64,000 nt of DNA from Vitellaria paradoxa (Eukaryota; Streptophyta; Magnoliopsida; Ericales; Sapotaceae). The stretch is taken from NCBI GenBank assembly GCA_019916065.1, contig CM034234.1, forward strand, positions 9,584,342 to 9,648,341. The letters are read 5' to 3'. Each line of letters opens with the position of its first letter. Positions within the stretch are counted from its first letter, which is position 1. The notes under the pieces are model-generated. The model saw only the letters and a program-made list of their open reading frames with translations, made no database searches and was not told the DNA's origin. Positions 35,341-47,380 of this stretch are shown here, piece by piece. The translations under genes were made by a program, and so were the position numbers.

Positions 35341-36610
35341 CATCAATAATTGTCGCTTCAATCATACCGTTTGTGTCATGGAGTTGGATTTCCAGAGGGG
35401 TCATCGTTCAATATTGAGTGGCTTGAAGACTGTCTATTTCTGCTCCTGACAAGTTGTACAGTGAAATTGCGTCAACAAACGACCACTATGTACAAGTCTT
35501 ATTTTGAGCCCAAGTTGCTTATGAACTTTATTGTTTCATTTGTAAATTTTAGAGTGGTAAATTAATAAGGTAAATTTGGCACAATAAAAAATTCATATTT
35601 TCTTCCACTAAAGTATTGAAACCATTTGTTTAATCACATAAAATATCAAAATTCCCCAAAGCATCAAAAGAAAAGGCTACATTCATGGCCACCATCCCAT
35701 GGCAATACATGCGAAAAACCAATGTATTTGCACAATTAGCAAAATAAATACATGTAATGGATAATTTCTCAGCCTTCTTTACCAAATTTATAGCTTAATA
35801 ATGCTATATACATATACAAGTTCTTTTCACTTTTTAAGCTTTGTTTGACACATGGGTCCATGAACCCACGAGTGAATGGTCAAGATTAAAGTACTCCATT
35901 TATGAGCTTGTGTGAACCTGCGTGTCAAACGGAGCCTTGATAAAAATAAAAATAAAAATAAAACAAAAAAAATTAAACGACAATGCATGATAAGCTTCTG
36001 GTAATCTTTTCATAAACAAGCCTCTTTTATAAACAAATGTTTACATATATATATATATAAATCCATGCAATGAAAACTGAAGTACCCATAGTAGAATAAG
36101 ACGTTTAGAGATCAGGCAAAGTTTGACCTAAGCAATTTTGGCATCCGGGATTTAGGTCAATGCAACAATCATGATGTTTAAATGTTTATCTACTTCCCTA
36201 TGAGCAAGCATATAACAGTATGCATTCATCACAAACATCTTGAACATCCACCTCAAGCACAGAATGCGCCAAATACTCATCCACCCTAAACATCCGCATC
36301 ATATATTCGATTTAAAATTATAATATAATAGCAGCAGCAAAAATTATTATTCTTATTCATTACTGAACCACGGGATTTAAAATATCCCTGGACTGTACAC
36401 AAAATTAAGCAGTTACCTCTATCTTCCAATGCCCCCTCAGTCTTCCTGCAAAACATTCTCCAGTAAATTTCTTAGGCAACCACCCAACGGAGCATTATTC
36501 AATCCCGACACTAGGATTGAGTAGCAAGATGATAAGATTTGTCGGCAATAACAGAGTTACAAAGAGGTAGCCACGAGTTGCTTGATTTAACATTGCTGCA
36601 CAAATTCAGA
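35341..36610. other. Intergenic, E2F 3' flank
   Basis: Contains a ~105-bp inverted-repeat element (35836-35940). The remainder is downstream sequence of the minus-strand E2F gene and probably holds its 3' UTR near 36400-36610. Confidence 0.5.
35836..35940. repeat. Tiny MITE (~105 bp)
   Basis: Left end AAGCTTTGTTTGACACATGG; right end read inwards AAGGCTCCGTTTGACACGCA. The arms pair over about 30 bp. Non-coding. Confidence 0.6.
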
Positions 36611-39600
36611 TCACCTTTGCGTCTCATTAACTGCAGCAGATGAAACATTTGCAGCAACACCAGATGGTGGAGTCTCGGGCCGTGGGGTACCAAGATCAGC
36701 CATTCCAAACTCCTCACGAAGCACATCCACTCTATCCCATTCAACAACAGCTATTGCTGAAGTCAAGGAATTGAGCACTCACACTTGCAAGGAAAAATAC
36801 ACCAATAATTGAAAATGAAACTAAAAAACACAGAAAATGAATATATATATATATATATATATATATAAGGATACAATCTGTCTTCCACATGTCAGTAATG
36901 CTAACATCTGCATCTGATAGCAGCCAGTAATCTGCTTCATTCTATAAGAGTACAAGAGGTTAGAATGTTCAGACAGATAAAAGGAGGCAGTATAGAGAGG
37001 TCTGCATGCTCCGAAATTACATGTCTGATGGCAAAGTTTTGTGGAAACCTCAGTTTTTAAATTAAGAGAACAAGCAAGAACAGGGTTTTGGAATTTTTGC
37101 ATAAGTTGATTGCATATTAAATATGATTATTTTGAACTTTGCATGCAATGTAATATTGGACACAAAAATAGCTACTATATATATTTAACGTGCCAAAAAT
37201 GTCCTGCAAGAGGAAACTAGCAGGGAAAATTATGGATACTAAAATAATTTTGGATAAGTTTGCATTTGCTTTTGGTTGGTTTACGTATGAACTTCACTTA
37301 ACAAAAAAAAAATACATCCAGACACATGATGAGAAATTTTTTAAATACATCGAACTGCTAAAATTTTGATGTAACTTCTCCCTTCAAAGATCTTTGCATT
37401 ACTGAAAAGGCCCCAGTTGAATATAATGTTTGGTAAATCCAGGCTGAAGACATGAGAATTCAATGCAATTCATTGGTTTGCAGGTATACGATAGTCATAT
37501 AAATATGACCACCACACATCCGACAATCTGAAATACCTCAAACATACATACACAGCTTACTGAACATGGTCTCCTTAACTATCAATTCAAATGAATGTCA
37601 GAATAACATAACTTACATCAATGTCTGAGGGAAGAATTTTCATGATTCCCCCAGCATAATCCTGTGAAATATTAATATCAGAGCTTATTCTGTGGCCGTC
37701 TTGTGCCTGTGGTTCAATCTCTACCCCCCTGCTTCCAACAGTTGTCATATCTGTTGCTGGATTTTCATTGGAGCCAGAACTCGAAGCAATGGGAAAGCTC
37801 GCTGATGGCTCGACACTATTCATCTCCTCAAACTTCTCCTCAAATTGGCTAAAATAAAGTTTTCAAGAAAAAAAACATGAATAAACAAAACAGAGAACTT
37901 AGGATTTGGGACTTGGTTGTGAGGTTGTGTTTACCCTAATACACATACCAGTGTACCTGTAGTACCAAAAAGAGCTTTTACCTTACAAGGTAGACATCAA
38001 TGGGACCCATTGTGCTTCGAAGGATTATTCTATATCTCCTCTGTGGATAGTCAACGGCCTGGTACACAAAAAAGAGCAATATCTTTCATCCATCAGAATC
38101 ATGGAACATAGAATATCATATAAGGGTTCCTCTTTCTGACCTCATCAGGATCTGGAACTTCAAGGGTGGTCCCATGAGGAGCTTTGATGGCTATTAGGGT
38201 TTCATTCTGATAGAATTCAAACATAAAAGTACAGATAATGATGAGATTAAAGCATAATAAAGAATAGACAAGCAAAATTAAGAGATTAGTACCACTAGAT
38301 AAAGGGAGTTAGGTGCTACAGATCTACACAAAGAAACTGACCTGAAAGCAAGGTAGCCCCTTGATATCCTCTTCAGTCACGAAAAGCCACCTGAATTAGA
38401 AGGACTCAGTGAGATTCGATGTAAAGTGTAAGTTACCCTAAAATAAAATAAATGAATCAAAGTTGGAAGGAGAAAATCACTTTTGATTGCTTTCATCTTC
38501 ACTCAAATCCCTCAATCGCTCCTGCATTTCTCTGCAACAATGTGAAAGCATCAGCAAATTCCAAGTTTCCAACATTTTCAAGATAGCACCAGTCATTGCT
38601 TCAACAATGCAATAAGCCCATATAAAACCTTATGTGATCATCTAGTCTCTGTTCTTCCATGGAAAGCTTTTCAACCTCTGCCTGCAGAGTTAAAAAATAA
38701 AAAATAAAAATAAAAAAGAAGAAGAAGATCAAAAGATGATATCCCCTCCTCATGATCCACCTTATTATATTTGACGATGGACAATATATACTGTAAATTA
38801 ACCAGCAACGACAAGATGTCTGCAGGTAATTTCAAGCAAAAACTGTAGATATAACCAGTTGAGATAAAGAAAGGAAGCATTCATAATGAATGATACAATA
38901 GATGTGAAATACATCAAGCAATGGTAAGACAAAAACAAATATCAAAATTATGCATACCTGTAGTACACTAATATCATCATCAGCCTCCCCAGGTCTTAAA
39001 GCATCAAGTCCTCTAATCAGTCATTTGAAAATTCTCATATAAGTTCCAAACACTGCAAATGTTTATAATCCCAAATAAAATGCCAAGTAAAAGAAAAATA
39101 ACCAAGCTTACTTCCAACGGATTCTGTTCTTGAGCTTCTTTTCAATAAGACCAATTCCTTCAAGGACATTTGTTATATCATAAATTCGCCTCTTTTGCAC
39201 CTGAACCACTAAAAATTAAATGAAATTGTACAGAAACAACATGATGTATGTCTAGCGAAGAGATTCACCTCCAAGGTGTCGGCCGCTTTGTTTAAATCTA
39301 GAACACCATCCTCAGCATGCTTAATCAAATTGATGAACTTTTTTGTCAGAAGACCTGAAAAAAGCATGGTGCATTTCACTACTTAATTTCTGTACTAACT
39401 GGAAACTCCAAGTCAAAACACTTTGTAGTCATAAAAGGAGAACTAATCCTAAATGCACCGGTTATGAAGTTACCTAGGGAGCTATCATAACGGCAGCTAC
39501 CAGCAGGAGTAAGAGGAGAGGGAGAACCTGCATTTTGAAGATTAGCAATCTTGTTAAATATTCATTTCCAATTAATTGATTTAGGAAGGTAGAAAGAATA

Positions 39601-42419
39601 TCTAATGTTCAAAACCAATTTACTTGATGAACAGAAAGGAAAAAGAACCAAAAAAAAAGATGAACAGCACCATCTAATGCAGTTTGTTTCCAAGGATAAT
39701 TTTGTATAGTTTCATATCCAAGTATTTGAGACAATGTTCAACAACCAACATTAGAAGATTTTGCACAGATTGTCTCACCAGCATTTGACATGGGGATCTG
39801 AGGCCCAGATCTATTGCTCTTTGAGACTTTTGATTGCGAGGATAACCTTCCTCCTTTTCCAGATACAGGCGTCTGCAGCGGACTCTTAGCTATAACAGTG
39901 CATCCAGGACTGCGAGTCCAGTCACTTGACTCAACTTCATTATAGTCTGTTCCACTCTTCCGCTTAAATTGCTGAGATATGCATTAATTTGAAGAATTAG
40001 TATCACCAACATATAAAAGACCAACGCTAATTAGGATTACACGGTGATAAGGGATCCAATGAATAAAAAGATAACCATAACAAAAGACAATGTAGAATCT
40101 GATGAGAGCTAACAAGCAACAAACAGATATGGAATCTGATGAAAAATAACAATCAACATCATGAAGAAATGAAAAATCTCCCTTCCAATTGTGTGAATAA
40201 ATCAGTAGATGGATACCAAAGATATTACAAACACCATTAGGAATCTGTTTGTCATTTGATCGGCATAGTCAGGATTAGAATTGATCTCTTCCCATTCTTT
40301 GTATAGTCTTTGGGGGTTGTAGCATTGTACTATGCTTTTAGCTAGGGCCAGAGGCGGATCCAAAAATTTCATTGACTGGGGGAAAAATTAAACAAAAATA
40401 AATATTACAAATTTTTAAATGACAAACCTTAAATACCGTTTAGAAGTCTAAATTTTAGCAACTTTTAGCATTTTTTAACAAAAGTTGCTAGTTGTAATTT
40501 TCGGTGCATTTGATGAAACAAATAACAATTTTTAGTAATTTTTTACAATTTTTGAGTGTTTAGTAAAATTTTTAGAAACTTTGGGTAATTTTTAACAACT
40601 TTTGATAACTTTTGGGTTGAGTGAGTCATTGAGTAAAAAAGTGACAAATTTTAATTGATTTGACAATACAAAAATTATCAAGCGTATTTAAAAAGATAAA
40701 TTTTAAATTCAATGGGGGCAATTTATATATTATATATTAAAAAAGTAAAAATTTTATACAAAATATACATAGAATATATACAAAATTTTCAGCTAGTGGG
40801 GGTGGCCGCCCCCTCGGGCCCGTGATAAATCTGCCCCTGGCTAGGGCCTTGTATTGTGAATTGGATAATCTCAATTCTTGTTTTGGGATATGCCCCCATT
40901 GCTATTGTACAACTTTTTATTTATTATGCATACACATTCTTACCTAAAAAGAAAAAAAAAAAAGAAAAAAGGTATCCAGCTTTTGCATATGAAATCTTGC
41001 ATCCGTTCTATGAGGAAGGTTGTAGGTTCAAGCTGTGACCTCCATAACAACTGCAAAGAGGAACCCCAATAGCAACATATTGCCTATCCATAAGCTTGCA
41101 TATTCCTCTGAAAGGATACTGTCACCTCTATAACCAATAAAACTAACAAAAGAGGAGCCCAAATAGCACTACCAACCCAATAATCCCAACTGAACTCATA
41201 ATATTGGTTGTTTCTTTTCCATGTCTCTAATCAACCATAAATTATAGACTTCAACCATCCCCTACATGAGAAGTGAGAACCACTTTTGGCAGGAAAGTTT
41301 GCAAGCCGAATAAGCAAAAAACACCACTTAAACAGACAACAAAAGAGTCACAATATACCTAATATGTAACAACTGGAGCAGCAAAATGTACGCATGGCAT
41401 TACTAACTCCTCGTGTAGAATTATTTTCAGGAGTTACAAAAATCATTTGAAGAGTTATCTTGTCAATAAAATATCAAACATAAGTAGGAGGCATTGATAT
41501 ATAGCCAAAAAACATTACAGTTGATTTCCTAGCAAACTGCTTATTAAAAGACAACATCGTGCATGTCACAACCATATGCGGAACATTTTCATAGAATAGA
41601 ACTGTTCACTTCAAGCCAATGCAAAGCCAGTACCATAAATGCATTTCAAATGAAAAGGCTGACCATCTCCTGCATAGTAAGCATGTTTTGGATTAATGGC
41701 TGCAAGAAACCTCATGATTCTCATACAGACAACATTGCTGCTTACCAAAATACCGCAGGCCCACAACCATACAGCCAAGAAACTGTGAAGCTGTGTATCG
41801 ACGGAGAAATGCACAAAGCTACGGACATAAATGAAGTCGGGAGAGCTATTTATGGAATAAGAATGCAAAAAAACTACAAGGATGCCAAAAAAAAGTCAGA
41901 ATAACTGCAAATGCACAAAAGCTAAGCAAGAAACTGCTGAGTATAATTAAGTCAAAAGGGCTAATTATAGAGCAAACACTAATAATCACTTCACAAGGAC
42001 TACTATGAGAACTCCACAATCAACATTCAACCCTATGTCATGAACTTCAATATAGAACATCCCAACTGTGCCATTTAAAAAGCATTCAAAGATTAGTTAC
42101 GCACAAGAATATTTTTCAACTAGTCATGTAATTAATTATCCTCGAAACAATAATTAACTAAACCATAAATCAAACGTACGCAATCAATGAAAGTGATTAA
42201 ACCCACCGGAGACCTAACAACAAGAGCTTCAGCCTCCTGATCGGCCGCGACTCTGTGAGCATCCCCCGAGGATAAGAACCGGTGGTAATCCTCGTGAGGA
42301 ACGAACGGTGGCTTCATCGAAGAGAACTGCAGGTGACGCTTCATCGGCTGCCGGACCCGTCCACCTCCAGCCCCCGCCGCCGCCCCTCCCGGGGGGGTCG
42401 AAGCCTCAGCACCGGACAT
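36611..42419 (-). CDS. E2F transcription factor (E2FA/E2FB type), 14 exons
   Basis: Exons (minus strand): 42419-42207, 39971-39779, 39527-39474, 39354-39269, 39200-39112, 39012-38958, 38681-38629, 38531-38481, 38390-38342, 38206-38141, 38058-37982, 37848-37617, 36941-36875, 36756-36611. They join in phase to 476 aa (family about 470-485). In order: an Ala/Gly-rich N-terminus with [16 protein letters not shown] at 34-49; the winged-helix DNA-binding domain at about 148-213 with [18 protein letters not shown] at 186-203; a leucine-zipper/coiled-coil dimerisation region at about 225-262; a marked box at about 266-335; and the C-terminal retinoblastoma-binding motif [16 protein letters not shown] at 410-425. 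The protein should pair with DP and activate S-phase genes until bound by RBR (family knowledge). Retention of the RBR motif and a single DNA-binding domain excludes the DEL/E2Fd-f atypical group. Assignment between E2FA and E2FB is not made. Intron 1 (2.2 kb) hosts a hAT element. Confidence 0.96.
36840..36867. repeat. TA microsatellite in E2F intron 13
   Basis: About 14 TA units, starting 8 bases beyond the exon 13 donor, so close to the splice site. Confidence 0.8.
40349..40839. mobile_element. Non-autonomous hAT-like transposon in E2F intron 1
   Basis: 491 bp. Left end CAGAGGCGGATCC, and the right end read inwards is CAGGGGCAGATTT, the CAGNGGCGGAT terminus typical of plant hAT elements. 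An exact 8-bp target-site duplication GCTAGGGC lies at 40341-40348 and 40840-40847, as expected for hAT. Subterminal GTGGGGGTGGCCGCCCCCTC is GC-rich and palindromic. There is no transposase frame. It split an older sequence that resumes at CTTGTATTGTGAATTGG. Confidence 0.85.
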
Positions 42420-42660
42420 GGAAAAGCAAAATGAGTTTGGAAAATTTTGGGGATTGGAGAAAGATCAAAACCCTCAAGTGGCACTTTAATATGGAAATCG
42501 ATTGAAGAGAAAAATTGTTGAGGGAGATGGCGACAGAGGGTTATTAGAGAGAGACAGTGAGCGATCTGGGATTTGTAGAGAGAGAAAGCGAGAGGAGTAA
42601 GCAAGGGTTTGACAGGAAAGTGAGGGAGAGCAGAAAACGAGGGAAGGAGGGAATTTTAGT
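42420..42660 (-). promoter_or_regulatory. E2F 5' UTR/core promoter region
   Basis: On the minus strand, CT-rich leader sequence (GAGAGAGA on the plus strand at 42545-42600) lies upstream of the E2F ATG at 42419. Composition changes sharply to AT-rich DNA near 42660. I see no canonical E2F site (TTTSSCGC) here. Confidence 0.45.
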
Positions 42661-43949
42661 TCGGATAGATGTGGAGGGAAGTCACGTAATATAAATATGA
42701 ATAGTTATGGGTATTTTGCGTTTTGCCCCCGTGTTTTACTGCTTGTGCATTTATGTCCCTAGGGTTTGAGGATGTGACCTGGCACATATGACTTGGGGCA
42801 CTATTTCATCACAAACCTTTCAAGTGACAAGGACAACCAAAAAAAATCAAAATAACTAAGATTGGATTAAATAAATATATACAAACTAGTTACCGATCAA
42901 AATAATAAAATATAAAAAAATAAAAATATCAATAAATAAATTAACAAAATAGTAAAAATTAATATTAATTTCAACACAAATATTTTAATTTCTCAATATA
43001 TAAAGTAAGATTATTAAGAATATTTTTATAATTATAAATAATTTTAATTTACTATTACTTTCGTCTCATACTATATTGAGTTTTAATTTTTGTCCCTTAT
43101 CCCCATTTGGTTATAACGGTATTGATTAGATTTTCATTGTCATTTCCTTTGACATGTATAGTAAAATAACTATTAAATAATAAAGCATTTGGAAAATGAT
43201 AATTTTGCAATTAAATTATCTTATTTATTTAAACCAAAGTCAGCAAATATGTGTGGTTGTGTTGGACCACTTCTAATTCAACACTATATTTTACTTCCAA
43301 AACAAATTAATAATTATATTTTTAATACGTCAAGTAACTACAAAAAGATTAAATTTAGCTTTTAGATTTAAACTCTTAGTTACTAAAATTTGATTTGTAT
43401 TGTAATTATGTGCTTCCATAATTAATTTTATATACTCACAAATGAAGATGGTACTTTAAAAACAAAACCATTTGGCTTTTGTGTCAAGACATGTATGCAT
43501 TTTTAAGTGTTAAAAACCATCTTAATTACACCCAAACTTTCCAAATGCAAAAGGAATAAATAAGAAATTTTATGATATTCTGCAAATTTATTTGTCAAGA
43601 CAAAGAAAAAAAAATAAAAAATTACATACTTAAAAATTTTTATTCGAAAGACTCCAAAAGAGGGGATTGAAGGGGGAAATTAACAAATAAGAAAAAGTAT
43701 TAAGATGTCGTTTTTATTCATCAAATTTTAATTTAATTTTTGCATTTAACAGTTTTTAGACTATTTATATTTATCAAAAAAATACAAAAAAATTTAAAAT
43801 AAGAGAATTCACATATAGGTGGAAAAAATTTTGATTCTCTTATTTAGAATTCTTTTAATTCTTCTATGAAAATGAGTCAGTAGGACAAATGTAATAGAGT
43901 TAATCAGAAAAAACATGAGATTGGTTAATTGCTTTTTTTTTTTAATTAA
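42661..43949. other. AT-rich E2F/BAS1 intergenic, left part
   Basis: No gene. Long AT-rich sequence without a credible frame. Confidence 0.5.
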
Positions 43950-44144
43950 GGCTTTGTTTGGGTGCCTTGACTTATTTGTTTATTCGTAAAGTAACCAAAT
44001 TTACCCTCTTATATTTTAATTTTTTTTAAATCTTCAAGGACAAAATGTTAAGTTAATAAAAATTAAAAAATTATTTACTAAAAAGTTAATTTTTTTACCT
44101 TTCCAAACACAAAAAAGTCACATTTTTACTTCTCAAGCCAAACC
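43950..44144. repeat. MITE, family G copy
   Basis: Starts GCTTTGTTTGGGTGCCTTGA; inverted right end GGTTTGGCTTGAGAAGT. TAA flanks at 43947-43949 and 44145-44147. Interior related to 32679-33004. Confidence 0.7.
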
Positions 44145-46996
44145 TAAGGGTGCCAGCGAAACAAAACACCAAGGATAGGGGAGAACCCATCAATATAAAG
44201 TGCTGAGAGGGGATTCCCGATTAATTAATTAAAAGTCTGGGGAGTTACAAACATTAAAAGAAAAGGCTGAGAAAAAACAAGAATTGACGAAATCGAACCG
44301 GCAGTGCGCGCCTTCTTTTTTGTCTCAATTGTCTAGCAGCGCTGCACCTGTCCCCATTGCCATCTCTTTTTATTTTTATTTTTTATTTTTTACACCTCAT
44401 CACATCAATCAAACCCTAGGATCTACTCACGGTTGGTAACACAGAGATAGGTGCAGCTGCCCTCGTTATCATGCCACGTGGCTAGGGGCCTTTTTTTCGG
44501 GGAATGCAGCAGAGGAGTAATGAAAGCCTCCAAATTAAAACATAAATAAAAATCCATTAGAAGTTGTTATAATTTCTTTTTTAAGGTTACTGTTTATAGT
44601 AACAAAAAATAATAAAAAATACTAACAAATTTTAAAAATAATTTACTTCTTATCTCACTATATAGATTATGAACGCACAACTTATCTTACTTTAAGAGCG
44701 TTTCACTTTAAGAGCATTTGGAATGATAAAAAGTAAGATAATTTGACATAATTTATGAGTTTGTAATTCGTGTAGTGAAATAAAAAGTAAATAACTTTTG
44801 AAATCTTTGAGAAATTTTTTAATATTTTTTCTTATTTTATCTCACTTTATATTACTACAAACGAATCTAAGAATGAGAAACTATAACTTTATTTTTTTTT
44901 TCTAATGATACTTGGATCTATTTATTAAAAGTATATATAATAATTGAATTATTGAAACTTTTGGAACCTAAGAGTCGTTAGTGAACAAACTCTTATTTTT
45001 TTTTTTAATCTATTATTCTTTTGAATTTCATTTTTCTTAAATTTTTTTTAAAACTATTACTCTTTTGAATTTCATTTTGGCTAGCATGGGATGTGAGAGA
45101 GATTGGGGAAAGTATAATAATTGGTTTTTTTAAATGATAAATTAATTAATTTTTCATCATGTCATCCTTTGGATCAGTTGGGATGTCTTTCAAACAAATA
45201 TTAATCTTAAATACTTCTTATTAAATTTTTATCTAAAATGTGTGTGAGCCAAGTAGATTTCCAATAATTAGTTTTGGTATGTAATGTGTAGAGAGAGAGA
45301 GAGAGAGAGAAATTTTAAGAGTTACACGATTAATTGGGGCAAATTGAACGTAACATTGGAAATTGTAAGTATTTGGTAATCAAAGTAAGGTGGAGTTAAC
45401 CAATATATTTGTAGTCAGAGGAAAAGAGAAAATTTATAATAGGGTGAAGTTATTTGCTCTTCTCTAAAAAAAATTTTTCCTATTTTTTTATTTTTTAATT
45501 CTTAAAAATTTACATAATTAGCTCTGTAATAGAGGTTAATTAATATAAAATACATTAAATATTATATATACTCTCCCTTTCTATTTATTATTGTAAAACT
45601 AACATTCTTAAATTTTTTATTTTCTACAACATTCTCCATTTTTTATTAATTTATATGTTAAATTAAAATTTTATTATAAATTATAATTCAATGAGATTGT
45701 GCGAGGGTGCTTTTTAAAAAAAATAAATAAATTAGCCTTGTAAATATATTTTTTAAGTTTATTTTATCAAAAATTAAAGAAGAAATTTAAAAATTATTAT
45801 TTTTTAATTGATGCAAAGTAAGATATCATAATTATTGATCAATTCATACACTAATGAAAATAATTGAAATAAAGATAAATCAAAATGAAATTCAAATATT
45901 AACATTCATCCCTTAAATTAGCCACCATTAAATAAAAAAATTGCATTGTTGAAAATAATTCAACAGTTTTAATAAAAAACCTTTATAGATTACTAAGAAA
46001 AAAACTACAAATAGGAATTAGAAAAAAAAAAGCTTAATAAGGAAAAAAAAAACCTAATAATATAATAGTATATACATCAACCAAAAAAAAAGAAATATTA
46101 CATGCAAATTATTCAATATTACTTTGCCAAAAAATCAATCACATGAAATGAAAAAATCAGAAAAAGTTAACAGTTGTTCCACTATTTGAGGGATTCGATG
46201 ATTCATACTAATATGAAATTTGTTTCATATTGTTTGTACATAAAAATTAATAGATAATCCCATCCGAAAGCTCCAATTATGAGTCATGTAGTTACACAAA
46301 AAAAAAAAAAAAATGAGAAGTGAAGTTATAGAAAAGTGAAAAGTGAAGTTTGTTAATTTTATAATAATAAATGAAAATAAAAGATAATTATGATATTTAA
46401 GATATTTTGTATTAATTGTTTATCATTAATTACAAGATTAGTCTTTTAATTTTTTAGAGTAAAAAAATTATAAATAGTATGAGAAACTTTTAAAAGAATG
46501 CCAATATTTCTATCATTTATAATGTAATTAAAAGATTACAATAAAATAAAAAATAAAAAAGGATGCCATGTACAATTTACATTCTCTTAATGCAATGAAG
46601 AAAGCATGATAAAGATTGGGTCAATTCGGTTGGTATATTTATTATTTTTAAATTTAGGCTTTGTTTGATTTGTATTATAAATCTTTAAAAATTTTTAAAA
46701 ATATTTGAAATTTTTTAAAAATTATTTACTTTTTATTTTATTATACGAATTATGAATATATAACTTATCCCACTTTATCTTAATTTATCTCATTTCAAAC
46801 GCACTAGTAAATCAATACAAATGTGCTAATACAATAATTTTAAATTTATAATCGAACTAAAATAATCAAATCTAATGAGTTTTGAGAGTTCCAGGGGTGG
46901 TCGTAGGCCCGAAGGCTCAAATTTTCAAGTCTTGACCAGCCAACCTGTTTGGATAAATGGGTTGGATTTGGGACTATGAAATTTGGCTCGCACTTA
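44145..46996. other. E2F/BAS1 intergenic, middle part
   Basis: 44280-44500 is a GC-richer island with a perfect 10-bp palindromic G-box (GCCACGTGGC, 44473-44482). Decayed MITEs with AAAAGTAAGATAA-type interiors at about 44703-44880 and 46657-46805. GA run at 45292-45310. No gene supported. Confidence 0.5.
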
Positions 46997-47380
46997 GGGT
47001 GCGTTTGGAATTCAAAAGAATTAAAAAAAATTAAAAGTAATTTTTTTAATTTAAAATATAAAAAGTTATTTTGAAATGATAGATTGATATTTGTGTTTTA
47101 TTTGATATAAAGTTGTTAAAAATTATATAAAACAACATGTAATAAAATTTTAGTGGAGAATCTTGAAAATTTTTGGTGTTTTGTAAAATTTTTTGATACA
47201 AATGTCAGTTCAATTCGTAATAAAATCTGACAAAATCCTTTGAAACACATTATTTTGGTCCGTTCTAACGGATTTTGATAAATTTTTAAAAAAAGTTAGA
47301 ATTTCTTGAAGTTTGAAAAACTTGAAACTTTTGAAATTTTTTTGAATTTTTTGAAATTTTTTGGTGTTCCAAACGGCACC
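46997..47380. repeat. MITE, family D copy 2
   Basis: Starts GGGTGCGTTTGGAATTC, inverted right end GGTGCCGTTTGGAACACC, flanked by TTA at 46994-46996 and 47381-47383. Shares an interior block (GTCCGTTCTAAC, reverse of GTTAGAACGGATC) with 21914-22236. Confidence 0.8.

Noticed and set aside
35208..35449. Phe/Ser-rich plus-strand frames
   Set aside because: Products of the polypyrimidine tract, not genes.
42660..42730. E2F-binding site in the E2F promoter (autoregulation)
   Set aside because: The closest sequence, TTTTGCGTTTTGCCCC, does not match TTTSSCGC, so no claim is made.
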